The position numbers and the translations under genes were made by a program. The notes beneath the pieces were generated by a model. The model did no database searches, was not told the DNA's origin, and saw only the letters and a program-made list of their open reading frames with translations. A stretch of DNA of 5,256 nucleotides from Nitrospinota bacterium. Lineage in GTDB: Bacteria > Nitrospinota > Nitrospinia > Nitrospinales > VA-1. The stretch covers positions 1 to 5,256 of the forward strand of contig PCCT01000003.1 in the NCBI GenBank assembly GCA_002731985.1, written 5' to 3'. Shown here in pieces: positions 1 through 5,014 of this stretch (position 1 is the first letter of the stretch; each line of letters opens with the position of its first letter).

Positions 1-1937
1 CGTTTGAGTATCTCCTGGGAGACACGAATATCCTCGCGATAATTTTCCGATGCTACCCACAGTCGCAAAATATCCGCGCCGTACTGGTCAATTATTTTTT
101 GCGGAGAAATAACATTGCCCGCGGACTTAGACATCTTCTTACCTTTTCCATCGACTACATATCCATGTGTCAGCACAGACTTATAAGGTGCCTTGCCCCG
201 CGTTCCAATGGACTCCAACAGCGAACTATGGAACCAGCCCCGATGCTGGTCGCTTCCTTCAAGATATAAATCAGCTGGCCAGTCCAGATTTGGGTCGCTC
301 TCCAAAACGGCCGCATGACTCACCCCTGAATCGAACCATACATCCAGAATATCGTTTATCTTGGTAAACTCCTTGCTTCCACAAGAACAGGCAGTTCCTT
401 CAGGAAGCAACTCCCCGGCGTCCTTTTCAAACCAGAAATCCGCTCCGTGCTCTTTTACCAAGTCAACAATATGGGAAAACACTTCCGGCGAACGCAGCAC
501 CTCTTCACAAGCGGCACAATTAAAAACCGTGATAGGAACACCCCACGCCCTTTGCCGGGAGATACACCAGTCGGGTCGATTCTCGACCATTTTAAAAATT
601 CGCTCTTCTCCCCAATGCGGTATCCATTTTGTTTCTCGTATGGCAGACAGCGCTTTTTTACGGAGCTCATTGGTATCCATCGAAATAAACCACTGGCTCG
701 TAGCCCGAAAAATAATTGGTTGGTGGCAACGCCAGCAATGTGGGTAAGAATGATTGACTTTATCATCATGGATCAGTGATCCACCCGTTCTCAGCTTTTC
801 CACAATCAGCGGATTGGCTTTTCTTACGAAGAGTCCGCCAAACTCCTCAACCTCCGGCTTGAACACGCCACCGTCATCGACCGGGTTGTAAGTTTCCAGA
901 CCATATTTCTGTCCGACCACATAATCCTCTTGCCCGTGCCCGGGGGCGGTATGGACGCATCCCGTTCCCTGCTCCAGAGTCACATGATCGCCAAGAACGA
1001 TTCGTGAATCACGATCAATAAAAGGATGACGACAAACAACCTCTTCTAGTTCACTGCCCTTGCAATTCCCCAGAACTTCATAGTCCTTGACGCCCCATTC
1101 CAGAATCAGCCGCGACAAAAGTTCCTCCGCGACCACCAAAACCTCACCGTCAATTGCGACAGCCGAGTATTGAAACTCAGGATGCAGGCAAACCCCAAGG
1201 TTGGCCGGTAGTGTCCAGGGCGTGGTGGTCCAGATGACAAAACTGGTTTTTGCTGAATCGGTATTTCCCAACTGCCCATTCAAACCAGACTTGACCTGGA
1301 ACTTGACGTAAATTGTGGGGGACTGATGATCTGCGTGTTCCACTTCCGCTTCCGCCAAAGCCGTACGGCATGTGGTACACCAGTGAACCGGTTTTAGTCC
1401 GTTATAAACCGATCCGTTTGCTACAAATTTCCCAAGTTCTTCAACGATTGCCGCTTCATACGAAAAAGTCATTGTGAGGTACGGATTTTCCCAGTCGGCA
1501 CAAATCCCCAAACGCTTGAACTCTTCCGCCTGAATATCAACAAACTTTTTCGCGTAGACACGACACAGTTTCCGGATTTCTGATTTTGAAGGAGTGTTCT
1601 TTTTGGCTCTCTCCTCTTTTGTCACCTGATGTTCAATAGGCAGGCCATGACAATCCCATCCGGGAACAAAAGTGGCGTCATAACCTTTCATCGTCATGAA
1701 ACGGACTATGAAGTCTTTCAGAATTTTATTGAGGGCGTGACCAATGTGAATATTCCCATTGGCATAAGGCGGCCCATCATGAAAGACAAACTTGGGTCGG
1801 CCTTTAAACTTTTCACGCATGGAAGCGTAGAGATTTTCCTTTTCCCAATGAGCCAGCATTTCCGGTTCCTTCTTAACCAAACTGGCCTTCATTGGGAAGT
1901 CCGTCTGCGGCAAATTAAGCGTTTCTTTATAATCCAT
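1..1937 (-). CDS. ileS: Isoleucyl-tRNA synthetase (IleRS), C-terminus cut off by window edge
   Basis: Class I aminoacyl-tRNA synthetase that charges tRNA-Ile with isoleucine in the cytoplasm and hydrolyses mischarged valine. I translated the minus strand from the ATG at 1937; the frame stays open for 645 codons to the left edge, with no frameshift. The N-terminus (DYKETLNLPQTDFPMKA) matches the bacterial IleRS start, which fixes the start codon although no strong Shine-Dalgarno is visible. Landmarks are PPYANGNIHIGH (HIGH-type motif, residues 64-67), the CP1 editing threonine-rich peptide WTTTPWTLPAN (236-246), HTAPGHGQEDY with H329 and D338 at the editing-site positions, WFDSG, DQHRGWF, and KMSKS at 601-605. 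Two four-cysteine sites are visible: C187/C190 with C401/C404, and C474/C477 with C517/C519. Motif spacing matches the roughly 940-residue bacterial enzyme, so about 290 residues (anticodon-binding domain and any C-terminal zinc finger) lie outside. It follows trpS by 36 bp, probably in the same operon. Confidence 0.97.
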   Translation of the reverse strand, partial: MDYKETLNLPQTDFPMKASLVKKEPEMLAHWEKENLYASMREKFKGRPKFVFHDGPPYANGNIHIGHALNKILKDFIVRFMTMKGYDATFVPGWDCHGLPIEHQVTKEERAKKNTPSKSEIRKLCRVYAKKFVDIQAEEFKRLGICADWENPYLTMTFSYEAAIVEELGKFVANGSVYNGLKPVHWCTTCRTALAEAEVEHADHQSPTIYVKFQVKSGLNGQLGNTDSAKTSFVIWTTTPWTLPANLGVCLHPEFQYSAVAIDGEVLVVAEELLSRLILEWGVKDYEVLGNCKGSELEEVVCRHPFIDRDSRIVLGDHVTLEQGTGCVHTAPGHGQEDYVVGQKYGLETYNPVDDGGVFKPEVEEFGGLFVRKANPLIVEKLRTGGSLIHDDKVNHSYPHCWRCHQPIIFRATSQWFISMDTNELRKKALSAIRETKWIPHWGEERIFKMVENRPDWCISRQRAWGVPITVFNCAACEEVLRSPEVFSHIVDLVKEHGADFWFEKDAGELLPEGTACSCGSKEFTKINDILDVWFDSGVSHAAVLESDPNLDWPADLYLEGSDQHRGWFHSSLLESIGTRGKAPYKSVLTHGYVVDGKGKKMSKSAGNVISPQKIIDQYGADILRLWVASENYREDIRVSQEILK

Positions 1938-1973
1938 AGTTTTTCAAGTTAGACGAAAATATAATTAATAGAA

Positions 1974-2963
1974 TCAGACAATTTTCATTGCTGTCTTTGC
2001 TTCTTGAAGAGTGGCCCGGGCCACCTTTCGGGCTTTTTCAGTACCTGCATGAATAATTTCATCGACTTCTTTAGGTTTCGCGGCAATCTCTTTCCTGTTT
2101 TCCATCTTTGGACGCATGGATTCCAGCAATGTCTCGACAAGTTTCAACTTGCAGTCGCCGCATCCGATCTCCGCTTTCCTGCACGCAGAATCAATCTCCG
2201 CCTGCATCTCCTTAGGAGAATAAATTTTATGCATGGGAAACAAATTGCAAACATCCGGGTCACCAGGATCAGTCCTTAAACCACGCGCCGGATCGGTGAG
2301 CATGGCCTTGACCTTCTTCGTGATCTGCTTTTCCGTGTCAGAAAGAAAAATAGCATTATTGTAACTCTTGCTCATTTTGCGCCCGTCGATTCCGTTGAGT
2401 TTGGGAACATCCGAAATTTTGGCATCGGGTTCGATGAACACCTTTTTTTGATACAGCTTGTTAAAACGACGAATGATTTCGCGAGATAGCTCAAGGTGCG
2501 GTACCTGATCTATTCCAACAGGAACAGCATGCGCCTTGTACAAAACAATATCAGCCGTCTGCAAAACAGGGTATCCCAAAAATCCGTAGGAACTCATATC
2601 AACACTCTTCACTTCATCCTGCTTTTCCTTATAAGTGGGATTGCGCTCCAACCATGGGACCGGAACCACCATGGATAAAATCAGGTGCAGTTCGGCGTGT
2701 TCAGGGATGGCAGATTGCAAAAACAAGGTGCATTTTTCAGGATCCAAGCCAGAACTCAACCAGTCGACGGCAACTTCGAAGGAAAAATTTTTAATGAGTT
2801 TCGGGTCTTCATACAACGTCGTCAGCGAATGCCAGTCAGCGATGAAGAAAAAACAATCAAAATCATCCTGCATGGAAACCCAGTTTTTCAACGCTCCATG
2901 GTAATTCCCAAGGTGCAACTGGCCCGAAGGCTGCATACCGCTTAAAATCCTTTTACCTGCCAT
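1974..2963 (-). CDS. trpS: Tryptophanyl-tRNA synthetase (TrpRS) with four-Cys Fe-S-type motif
   Basis: Class Ic aminoacyl-tRNA synthetase that charges tRNA-Trp; homodimer in the cytoplasm. It has 329 residues, the usual bacterial length. The N-terminus GMQPSGQLHLGNYHGAL carries the HIGH-type signature (HLGN, 17-20). Further family landmarks are YPVLQTADIVLY (131-142), GIDQ (150-153), PHLELSREI, and KMSKS at 196-200 followed by YNNAI. The C-terminal anticodon-binding half contains C239, C261, C268 and C271, spaced C-x21-C-x6-C-x2-C. This closely resembles the C-x22-C-x6-C-x2-C motif that holds a [4Fe-4S] cluster in Thermotoga maritima TrpRS (recalled from the literature). The ATG at 2963 is the natural start because the family sequence begins a few residues later; the Shine-Dalgarno is weak (TAGAGAT). 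The gene lies 25 bp after the M50 protease gene and 36 bp before ileS, all on one strand, which suggests co-transcription. The identity is secure; the cluster is inference. Confidence 0.97.
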   Translation of the reverse strand: MAGKRILSGMQPSGQLHLGNYHGALKNWVSMQDDFDCFFFIADWHSLTTLYEDPKLIKNFSFEVAVDWLSSGLDPEKCTLFLQSAIPEHAELHLILSMVVPVPWLERNPTYKEKQDEVKSVDMSSYGFLGYPVLQTADIVLYKAHAVPVGIDQVPHLELSREIIRRFNKLYQKKVFIEPDAKISDVPKLNGIDGRKMSKSYNNAIFLSDTEKQITKKVKAMLTDPARGLRTDPGDPDVCNLFPMHKIYSPKEMQAEIDSACRKAEIGCGDCKLKLVETLLESMRPKMENRKEIAAKPKEVDEIIHAGTEKARKVARATLQEAKTAMKIV

Positions 2964-2988
2964 GAATATCTCTACTGTTAATCGCTTA

Positions 2989-3645
2989 TTATTGAAAACT
3001 GATTCTGAGAATATTAAAAAGGTCCGGAAACGCTTCCTGCGTTAGAAACTGAACCACTATAACAATGGGCATCCATAAAACACGACCAAGAATTCCGGTA
3101 TGAGCAAAATGGTCCAGCAAAATAATTCCCATAAGAAGAAAAGCCCCAAACCGATCCAGCCCACTCAGGCGGGCGGCAATATTGCTTGGAACCAACCCCT
3201 TTATCACGCTTGAACCATCCAGAGGAAACACAGGCAGTAGGTTGAAAATTGCCAGCGCCACATTTATATATACCCCAAAACTCAGTAAAGTAAATAGAAT
3301 CCAGGTTCCGCCGGGCTCAATAACCCGGATAAAAAAACTGCATATTACCGCAAGCGTAACGTTGGACAACGGACCGGCGATGGCAACATACATCATATCT
3401 CTTCTGGGGTGTTCAAAATTTCTCGGATCGACAGGAACCGGCTTGGCCCAACCAAATCCCATAAAGTAGAAAAACAGGGTTCCTATAGGATCCAAATGCT
3501 TCAGCGGATTAAAAGTAAGCCGCCCCAGAAGCTTAGCGGTATTGTCTCCCAGCAGATACGCTACCCTGCCATGAGAATATTCGTGCACCGTCAGCGAAAA
3601 TAATACCACCGGAATCATCAATATTAATAACTGCGATTTATTCAA
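2989..3645 (-). CDS. Site-2-protease-like M50 family membrane metalloprotease
   Basis: Predicted intramembrane zinc metallopeptidase of 218 residues, the compact form of family M50 without PDZ or CBS domains. The zinc-binding HExxH lies in the first membrane segment as HEYSH (21-25), followed by the typical GDNTAKLLGRLTFNPLKHLDPIGT stretch (33-56) and GWAKPVPVDPRNF (65-77). AGPLSN is at 90-95, and FNLLPVFPLDGS (134-145) carries the third zinc ligand, D143. About five or six hydrophobic segments are visible. The substrate is unknown; relatives are usually annotated only as 'site-2 protease family protein'. The start is TTG at 3645, supported by an AGGGGG Shine-Dalgarno 4 nt upstream; the next internal ATG (codon 10) would remove part of the first membrane segment. 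It is the first gene of a probable operon with trpS and ileS. A protease of this type beside trpS is, to my knowledge, a recurring arrangement in delta-proteobacteria-like genomes. Confidence 0.93.
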   Translation of the reverse strand: MNKSQLLILMIPVVLFSLTVHEYSHGRVAYLLGDNTAKLLGRLTFNPLKHLDPIGTLFFYFMGFGWAKPVPVDPRNFEHPRRDMMYVAIAGPLSNVTLAVICSFFIRVIEPGGTWILFTLLSFGVYINVALAIFNLLPVFPLDGSSVIKGLVPSNIAARLSGLDRFGAFLLMGIILLDHFAHTGILGRVLWMPIVIVVQFLTQEAFPDLFNILRISFQ

Positions 3646-3649
3646 AAGT

Positions 3650-3655
3650 CCCCCT
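3650..3655 (-). promoter_or_regulatory. Shine-Dalgarno for the M50 protease TTG start
   Basis: The minus strand reads AGGGGG, then ACTT, then TTG at 3645-3643. This is a strong ribosome binding site at short spacing, and it decides the TTG start over the downstream ATG at codon 10, which has no comparable upstream purine run. Confidence 0.6.
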
Positions 3656-3687
3656 GAAGAACAGTCTCAATTTGGAAATACTGTAAG

Positions 3688-3710
3688 CAAGCGCCGTATT
3701 AAAACGCTTG
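3688..3710. repeat. Short inverted repeat upstream of the M50 operon
   Basis: CAAGCG (3688-3693) is the exact reverse complement of CGCTTG (3705-3710), separated by 11 nt. It lies 43 bp before the M50 start, inside the presumed 5' leader. No T-run follows on either strand, so it is not a typical terminator. It could be an operator or chance; the evidence is thin. Confidence 0.25.
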
Positions 3711-3731
3711 TCCCTTTAAAACTCTTAATGA

Positions 3732-3788
3732 ATGAAGAAGGGGAACCTATTGACCCCGGCGACCTTACCAGGAAGAGGCGGGAAATAA
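3732..3788 (+). repeat. Possible decayed NPLTPTLS-type intergenic repeat
   Basis: An 18-codon frame here reads GNLLTPATLPGRGGK after two lysines. It resembles the translation (NPLTPTLSP...) of a widespread family of short intergenic repeats built on CCCTCACCCC / GGGGAGAGGG-like sequence. The DNA has the matching layout: GGGGAAC, then TTGACCCC, then a purine-rich GGAAGAGGCGGGA stretch. The match is imperfect and judged by eye, so I treat it as a possible relic, not a gene. Confidence 0.2.
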
Positions 3789-3824
3789 TGGACAAACCGA
3801 CTTTCCTAACCCTGTCTCAAAAAC

Positions 3825-3854
3825 ATTTTATCTTAAAACCGGCTTAATTCCCAA
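3825..3854 (-). promoter_or_regulatory. Candidate sigma-70 promoter for the M50-trpS-ileS operon
   Basis: On the minus strand a TTGGGA -35 box (3849-3854) is followed after 18 bp by a TAAAAT -10 box (3825-3830). Transcription would begin near 3817, giving a leader of about 170 nt before the M50 TTG. The -35 matches consensus at 4 of 6 positions and the -10 at 5 of 6. In an AT-rich gap such matches also arise by chance. Confidence 0.3.
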
Positions 3855-3959
3855 TTCTTTGGTAAGGCCAACGCTCGATAATCCTAAACTCGAAAACAGA
3901 CCCCAACGTAACCAGAGAAAGTTGATTTTAATACTAATAACCCTGTGAAATGGGGACAT
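3828..3959 (-). CDS. Small hypothetical ORF (43 codons) abutting the glycosyltransferase stop
   Basis: The ATG at 3959-3957 directly follows the glycosyltransferase stop codon (TAA then ATG, no gap), and the frame runs 43 codons to TAA at 3830-3828. The product begins MSPFHRVISIKINFLWLRW and continues with a Ser/Leu/Gly-rich stretch ending in KPVLR. It is basic and moderately hydrophobic, with Ile at 8, 10 and 12 and Trp at 16 and 19. There is no Shine-Dalgarno, but a ribosome terminating on the glycosyltransferase gene could re-initiate here. I recognise no family. Chance, a decayed coding remnant or a leader-peptide-like ORF are all possible, with chance most likely. Confidence 0.2.
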   Translation of the reverse strand: MSPFHRVISIKINFLWLRWGLFSSLGLSSVGLTKELGIKPVLR

Positions 3960-4700
3960 TTATTGTATTGATCGTGTCTTGGCGTATTTAAGATAGGTAT
4001 AAAACGCCATTGATAGCGATAAAAATATCCCAAGAAATCCTTCCCTGAAACCTTGCCTGATAAAATAAGTCTTCAAAAACATCCAAACGGGTCGCAGGTA
4101 AAGATGAGTCCAGTGGGCCTTCCAGCCCAGCCGTTTTTTTTCCTCAGCGTAAAGAGATGAATAACGATTCTGACGTTGGATGTAGTCTTCCATTCCGGCA
4201 AAGGAATAATGCAAAATAGGATGATTTATGACTCCGCCATTATCGTTCGGAATTAACCTTTCGTGCACCATGGAATCAGAAAACGAAACCCGGTCCCTGT
4301 CATACAACCGGGATATTAAGTCCGGGTACCATCCTGCATGACGCACCCATCGGTCCGCGATAAAATTTTTCCTAGGAAAACGATACAGAGGAAACTCCGG
4401 TTTACTGGAAAATAATTTCTGGATGGCCTCAGCGCATTCTGTCGAGATAACCTCATCCGCATCAACGTTTAAGACCCACCTGTTGCTTGCCCTTTCAGCG
4501 CAGAGGTTTTTCTGAGGACCGTACCCCAACCAGTTTTCCTCAAATATTTTATCCGTAAACCTTCGACAAATTTCAACCGTGCGGTCCGTACTAAAAGTAT
4601 CCACAATAACAATTTCATCGGCCCAGCGAACGCTTTCCAGACAACGCGCAATGTTTTTTTCTTCATTTTTGGTAATGATGATAACTGAAACTTTTTCCAT
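3960..4700 (-). CDS. Family 2 glycosyltransferase, WaaE/KdtX-like (LPS core type)
   Basis: GT-A fold glycosyltransferase of 246 residues that probably transfers a sugar from a nucleotide-sugar donor to lipopolysaccharide inner core or another surface glycan at the cytoplasmic face of the inner membrane. The N-terminus VSVIIITKNEEKNIARCLES (4-23) is the family 2 nucleotide-binding strand. It is followed by ADEIVIVDTFSTDRTVEI (27-44) and the metal-binding DxD as NVDADE (D80, D82). HAGWYPD and the VHERL motif, typical of WaaE-like enzymes, come next, then a C-terminal hydrophobic/amphipathic stretch (about 215-240) ending TYLKYAK. I place the start at the ATG at 4700: AAAGG lies 7 nt upstream and family homology begins at once. 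A longer frame from TTG 4763 adds 21 unconserved residues with no ribosome site. The exact sugar and acceptor cannot be read from sequence. No other surface-glycan genes are visible in the window. Confidence 0.9.
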   Translation of the reverse strand: MEKVSVIIITKNEEKNIARCLESVRWADEIVIVDTFSTDRTVEICRRFTDKIFEENWLGYGPQKNLCAERASNRWVLNVDADEVISTECAEAIQKLFSSKPEFPLYRFPRKNFIADRWVRHAGWYPDLISRLYDRDRVSFSDSMVHERLIPNDNGGVINHPILHYSFAGMEDYIQRQNRYSSLYAEEKKRLGWKAHWTHLYLRPVWMFLKTYFIRQGFREGFLGIFLSLSMAFYTYLKYAKTRSIQ

Positions 4701-4707
4701 GGGCCTG

Positions 4708-4712
4708 CCTTT
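4708..4712 (-). promoter_or_regulatory. Shine-Dalgarno for the glycosyltransferase ATG
   Basis: AAAGG on the minus strand lies 7 nt before the ATG at 4700-4698. It supports this start over the upstream in-frame TTG at 4763, which has no purine-rich site before it. Confidence 0.55.
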
Positions 4713-4752
4713 GCAAAAGAAAATTTCCCCACAGGAACTCAACCTGCAATAA

Positions 4753-4782
4753 TTTATACCCAAAACAGGTCTTTCATCCCAA
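4753..4782 (-). promoter_or_regulatory. Candidate sigma-70 promoter (proximal) for the glycosyltransferase
   Basis: The minus strand has a TTGGGA -35 box (4777-4782), an 18-bp spacer and a TATAAA -10 box (4753-4758). The predicted transcription start near 4746 gives a leader of about 45 nt. A transcript from here would begin after the alternative TTG 4763, which independently favours the ATG 4700 start. Confidence 0.45.
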
Positions 4783-4792
4783 GATCGATCGG

Positions 4793-4801
4793 ATTATAGC
4801 A
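4793..4801 (-). promoter_or_regulatory. Candidate extended -10 promoter (distal) for the glycosyltransferase
   Basis: The minus strand reads TGCTATAAT, a perfect extended -10 element (TGn plus TATAAT). The region 17-18 bp upstream has only a poor -35 match (GAGTCA at 18 bp), which extended -10 promoters tolerate. Transcription would start near 4786, about 85 nt before the gene. It lies about 40 bp upstream of the proximal candidate, so both may be used, or only one. Confidence 0.45.
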
Positions 4802-4892
4802 TTTCTATCCGTCGTTTGACTCTAAGTGATTATTTTTTTTGGTTTTGTGTAAAATATGTTAGGATGTTTTGATCTTATTTAGGTTGGAAACA

Positions 4893-4902
4893 GAGACGTC
4901 TC
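4893..4902. repeat. Perfect 10-bp palindrome upstream of the rightward small ORFs
   Basis: GAGACGTCTC is self-complementary over all 10 bases and lies 31 bp before the ATG of the 24-codon ORF, within the 233-bp divergent spacer. It could be a dimeric regulator site, but a single palindrome of this size can occur by chance. The rest of the spacer (4803-4892) is T-rich; I saw no convincing plus-strand -35/-10 pair. Confidence 0.25.
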
Positions 4903-4933
4903 GGCATATTTTTTTTTGCCAATTCGGCCAAAA

Positions 4934-5008
4934 ATGGAAACCCTTCTCGAAAACATCATCGAACTCGCCGAAAAAGTCTGGATCAAGCTGGATATTCTTC
5001 TGGATTAG
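4934..5008 (+). CDS. Small hypothetical ORF, 24 residues, ends in TAG
   Basis: An ATG at 4934 opens 24 codons (METLLENIIELAEKVWIKLD and ILLD) ending in TAG at 5006-5008. The peptide would be one amphipathic helix with regularly spaced Leu/Ile and Glu/Lys, with no membrane segment. No clear Shine-Dalgarno precedes it (CGGCCAAAA). It lies in the same frame as the next ORF, with only the stop and two sense codons between them. It may be a short upstream ORF translated in step with its neighbour, or the N-terminal part of a gene interrupted by an amber codon. I do not recognise the sequence. Its coding-like, Glu/Leu-rich composition makes it more plausible than the overlapping frame starting at TTG 4869. 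Confidence 0.45.
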   Translation: METLLENIIELAEKVWIKLDILLD

Positions 5009-5010
5009 GA
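5007..5010 (+). promoter_or_regulatory. Shine-Dalgarno overlapping the upstream TAG stop
   Basis: AGGA at 5007-5010 overlaps the TAG of the 24-codon ORF and lies 4 nt before the ATG at 5015. This layout is typical of translationally coupled start sites and supports 5015 as a genuine independent start. Confidence 0.5.
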
Positions 5011-5014
5011 AAAT

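Larger units (their letters stand above)
3646..3959. other. 314-bp intergenic gap without a convincing gene
   Basis: This gap separates the glycosyltransferase stop from the M50 start. It is AT-rich and holds no rRNA, tRNA or recognisable protein gene. It does contain a 43-codon minus-strand ORF abutting the glycosyltransferase stop, a 39-codon plus-strand ORF (3728-3847, no Shine-Dalgarno), a possible decayed repeat (3732-3788), and a 6-bp inverted repeat with an 11-nt loop (3688-3710). An 8-bp inverted repeat (CCTTACCA at 3763-3770, TGGTAAGG at 3860-3867) and one minus-strand promoter candidate are also present. No hairpin followed by a T-run is visible, so the glycosyltransferase transcript has no obvious intrinsic terminator and could read through into the M50 operon. 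Confidence 0.7.

Noticed and set aside
361..779. Overlapping open frames of about 100-130 codons on both strands
   Set aside because: They lie wholly inside ileS in other frames. The ileS frame carries conserved motifs throughout, so these are shadows.
1629..1952. Plus-strand frame of 107 codons opposite the ileS start
   Set aside because: It is antisense to the most conserved N-terminal part of ileS, including the HIGH motif. It has no family features of its own.
3728..3847. 39-codon plus-strand ORF (MNEEGEPIDPGDLTRKRR...)
   Set aside because: It has no Shine-Dalgarno and no recognised family, and it overlaps the possible repeat relic. It is not separable from chance.
3646..3959. T-box riboswitch upstream of the synthetase operon
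   Set aside because: I looked for the conserved T-box bulge sequence (like TGGTACCGCG) on the minus strand. Only a loose TGGTAAGGTCGCC is present, without the terminator/antiterminator pair. T-boxes are also mainly found in Gram-positive bacteria.
3940..3960. TGGGGACATT near the glycosyltransferase stop as a trace of a REP-associated transposase element
   Set aside because: Motifs of this kind can flank Y1 transposase relics, but no matching second end or transposase fragment is visible.
4469..4732. 87-codon minus-strand frame overlapping the glycosyltransferase
   Set aside because: It overlaps the catalytic N-terminal half of the glycosyltransferase in another frame; a composition shadow.
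4701..4763. Longer glycosyltransferase starting at TTG 4763
   Set aside because: The extra 21 residues are cysteine-rich and unlike the family, no Shine-Dalgarno precedes the TTG, and a promoter candidate starts transcription after it.
4911..4935. Hairpin-like TTTTTTGCC-AATTC-GGCCAAAAA as a terminator
   Set aside because: The stem has a mismatch, only three G-C pairs, and no T-run follows on the plus strand. It also runs into the start codon at 4934.
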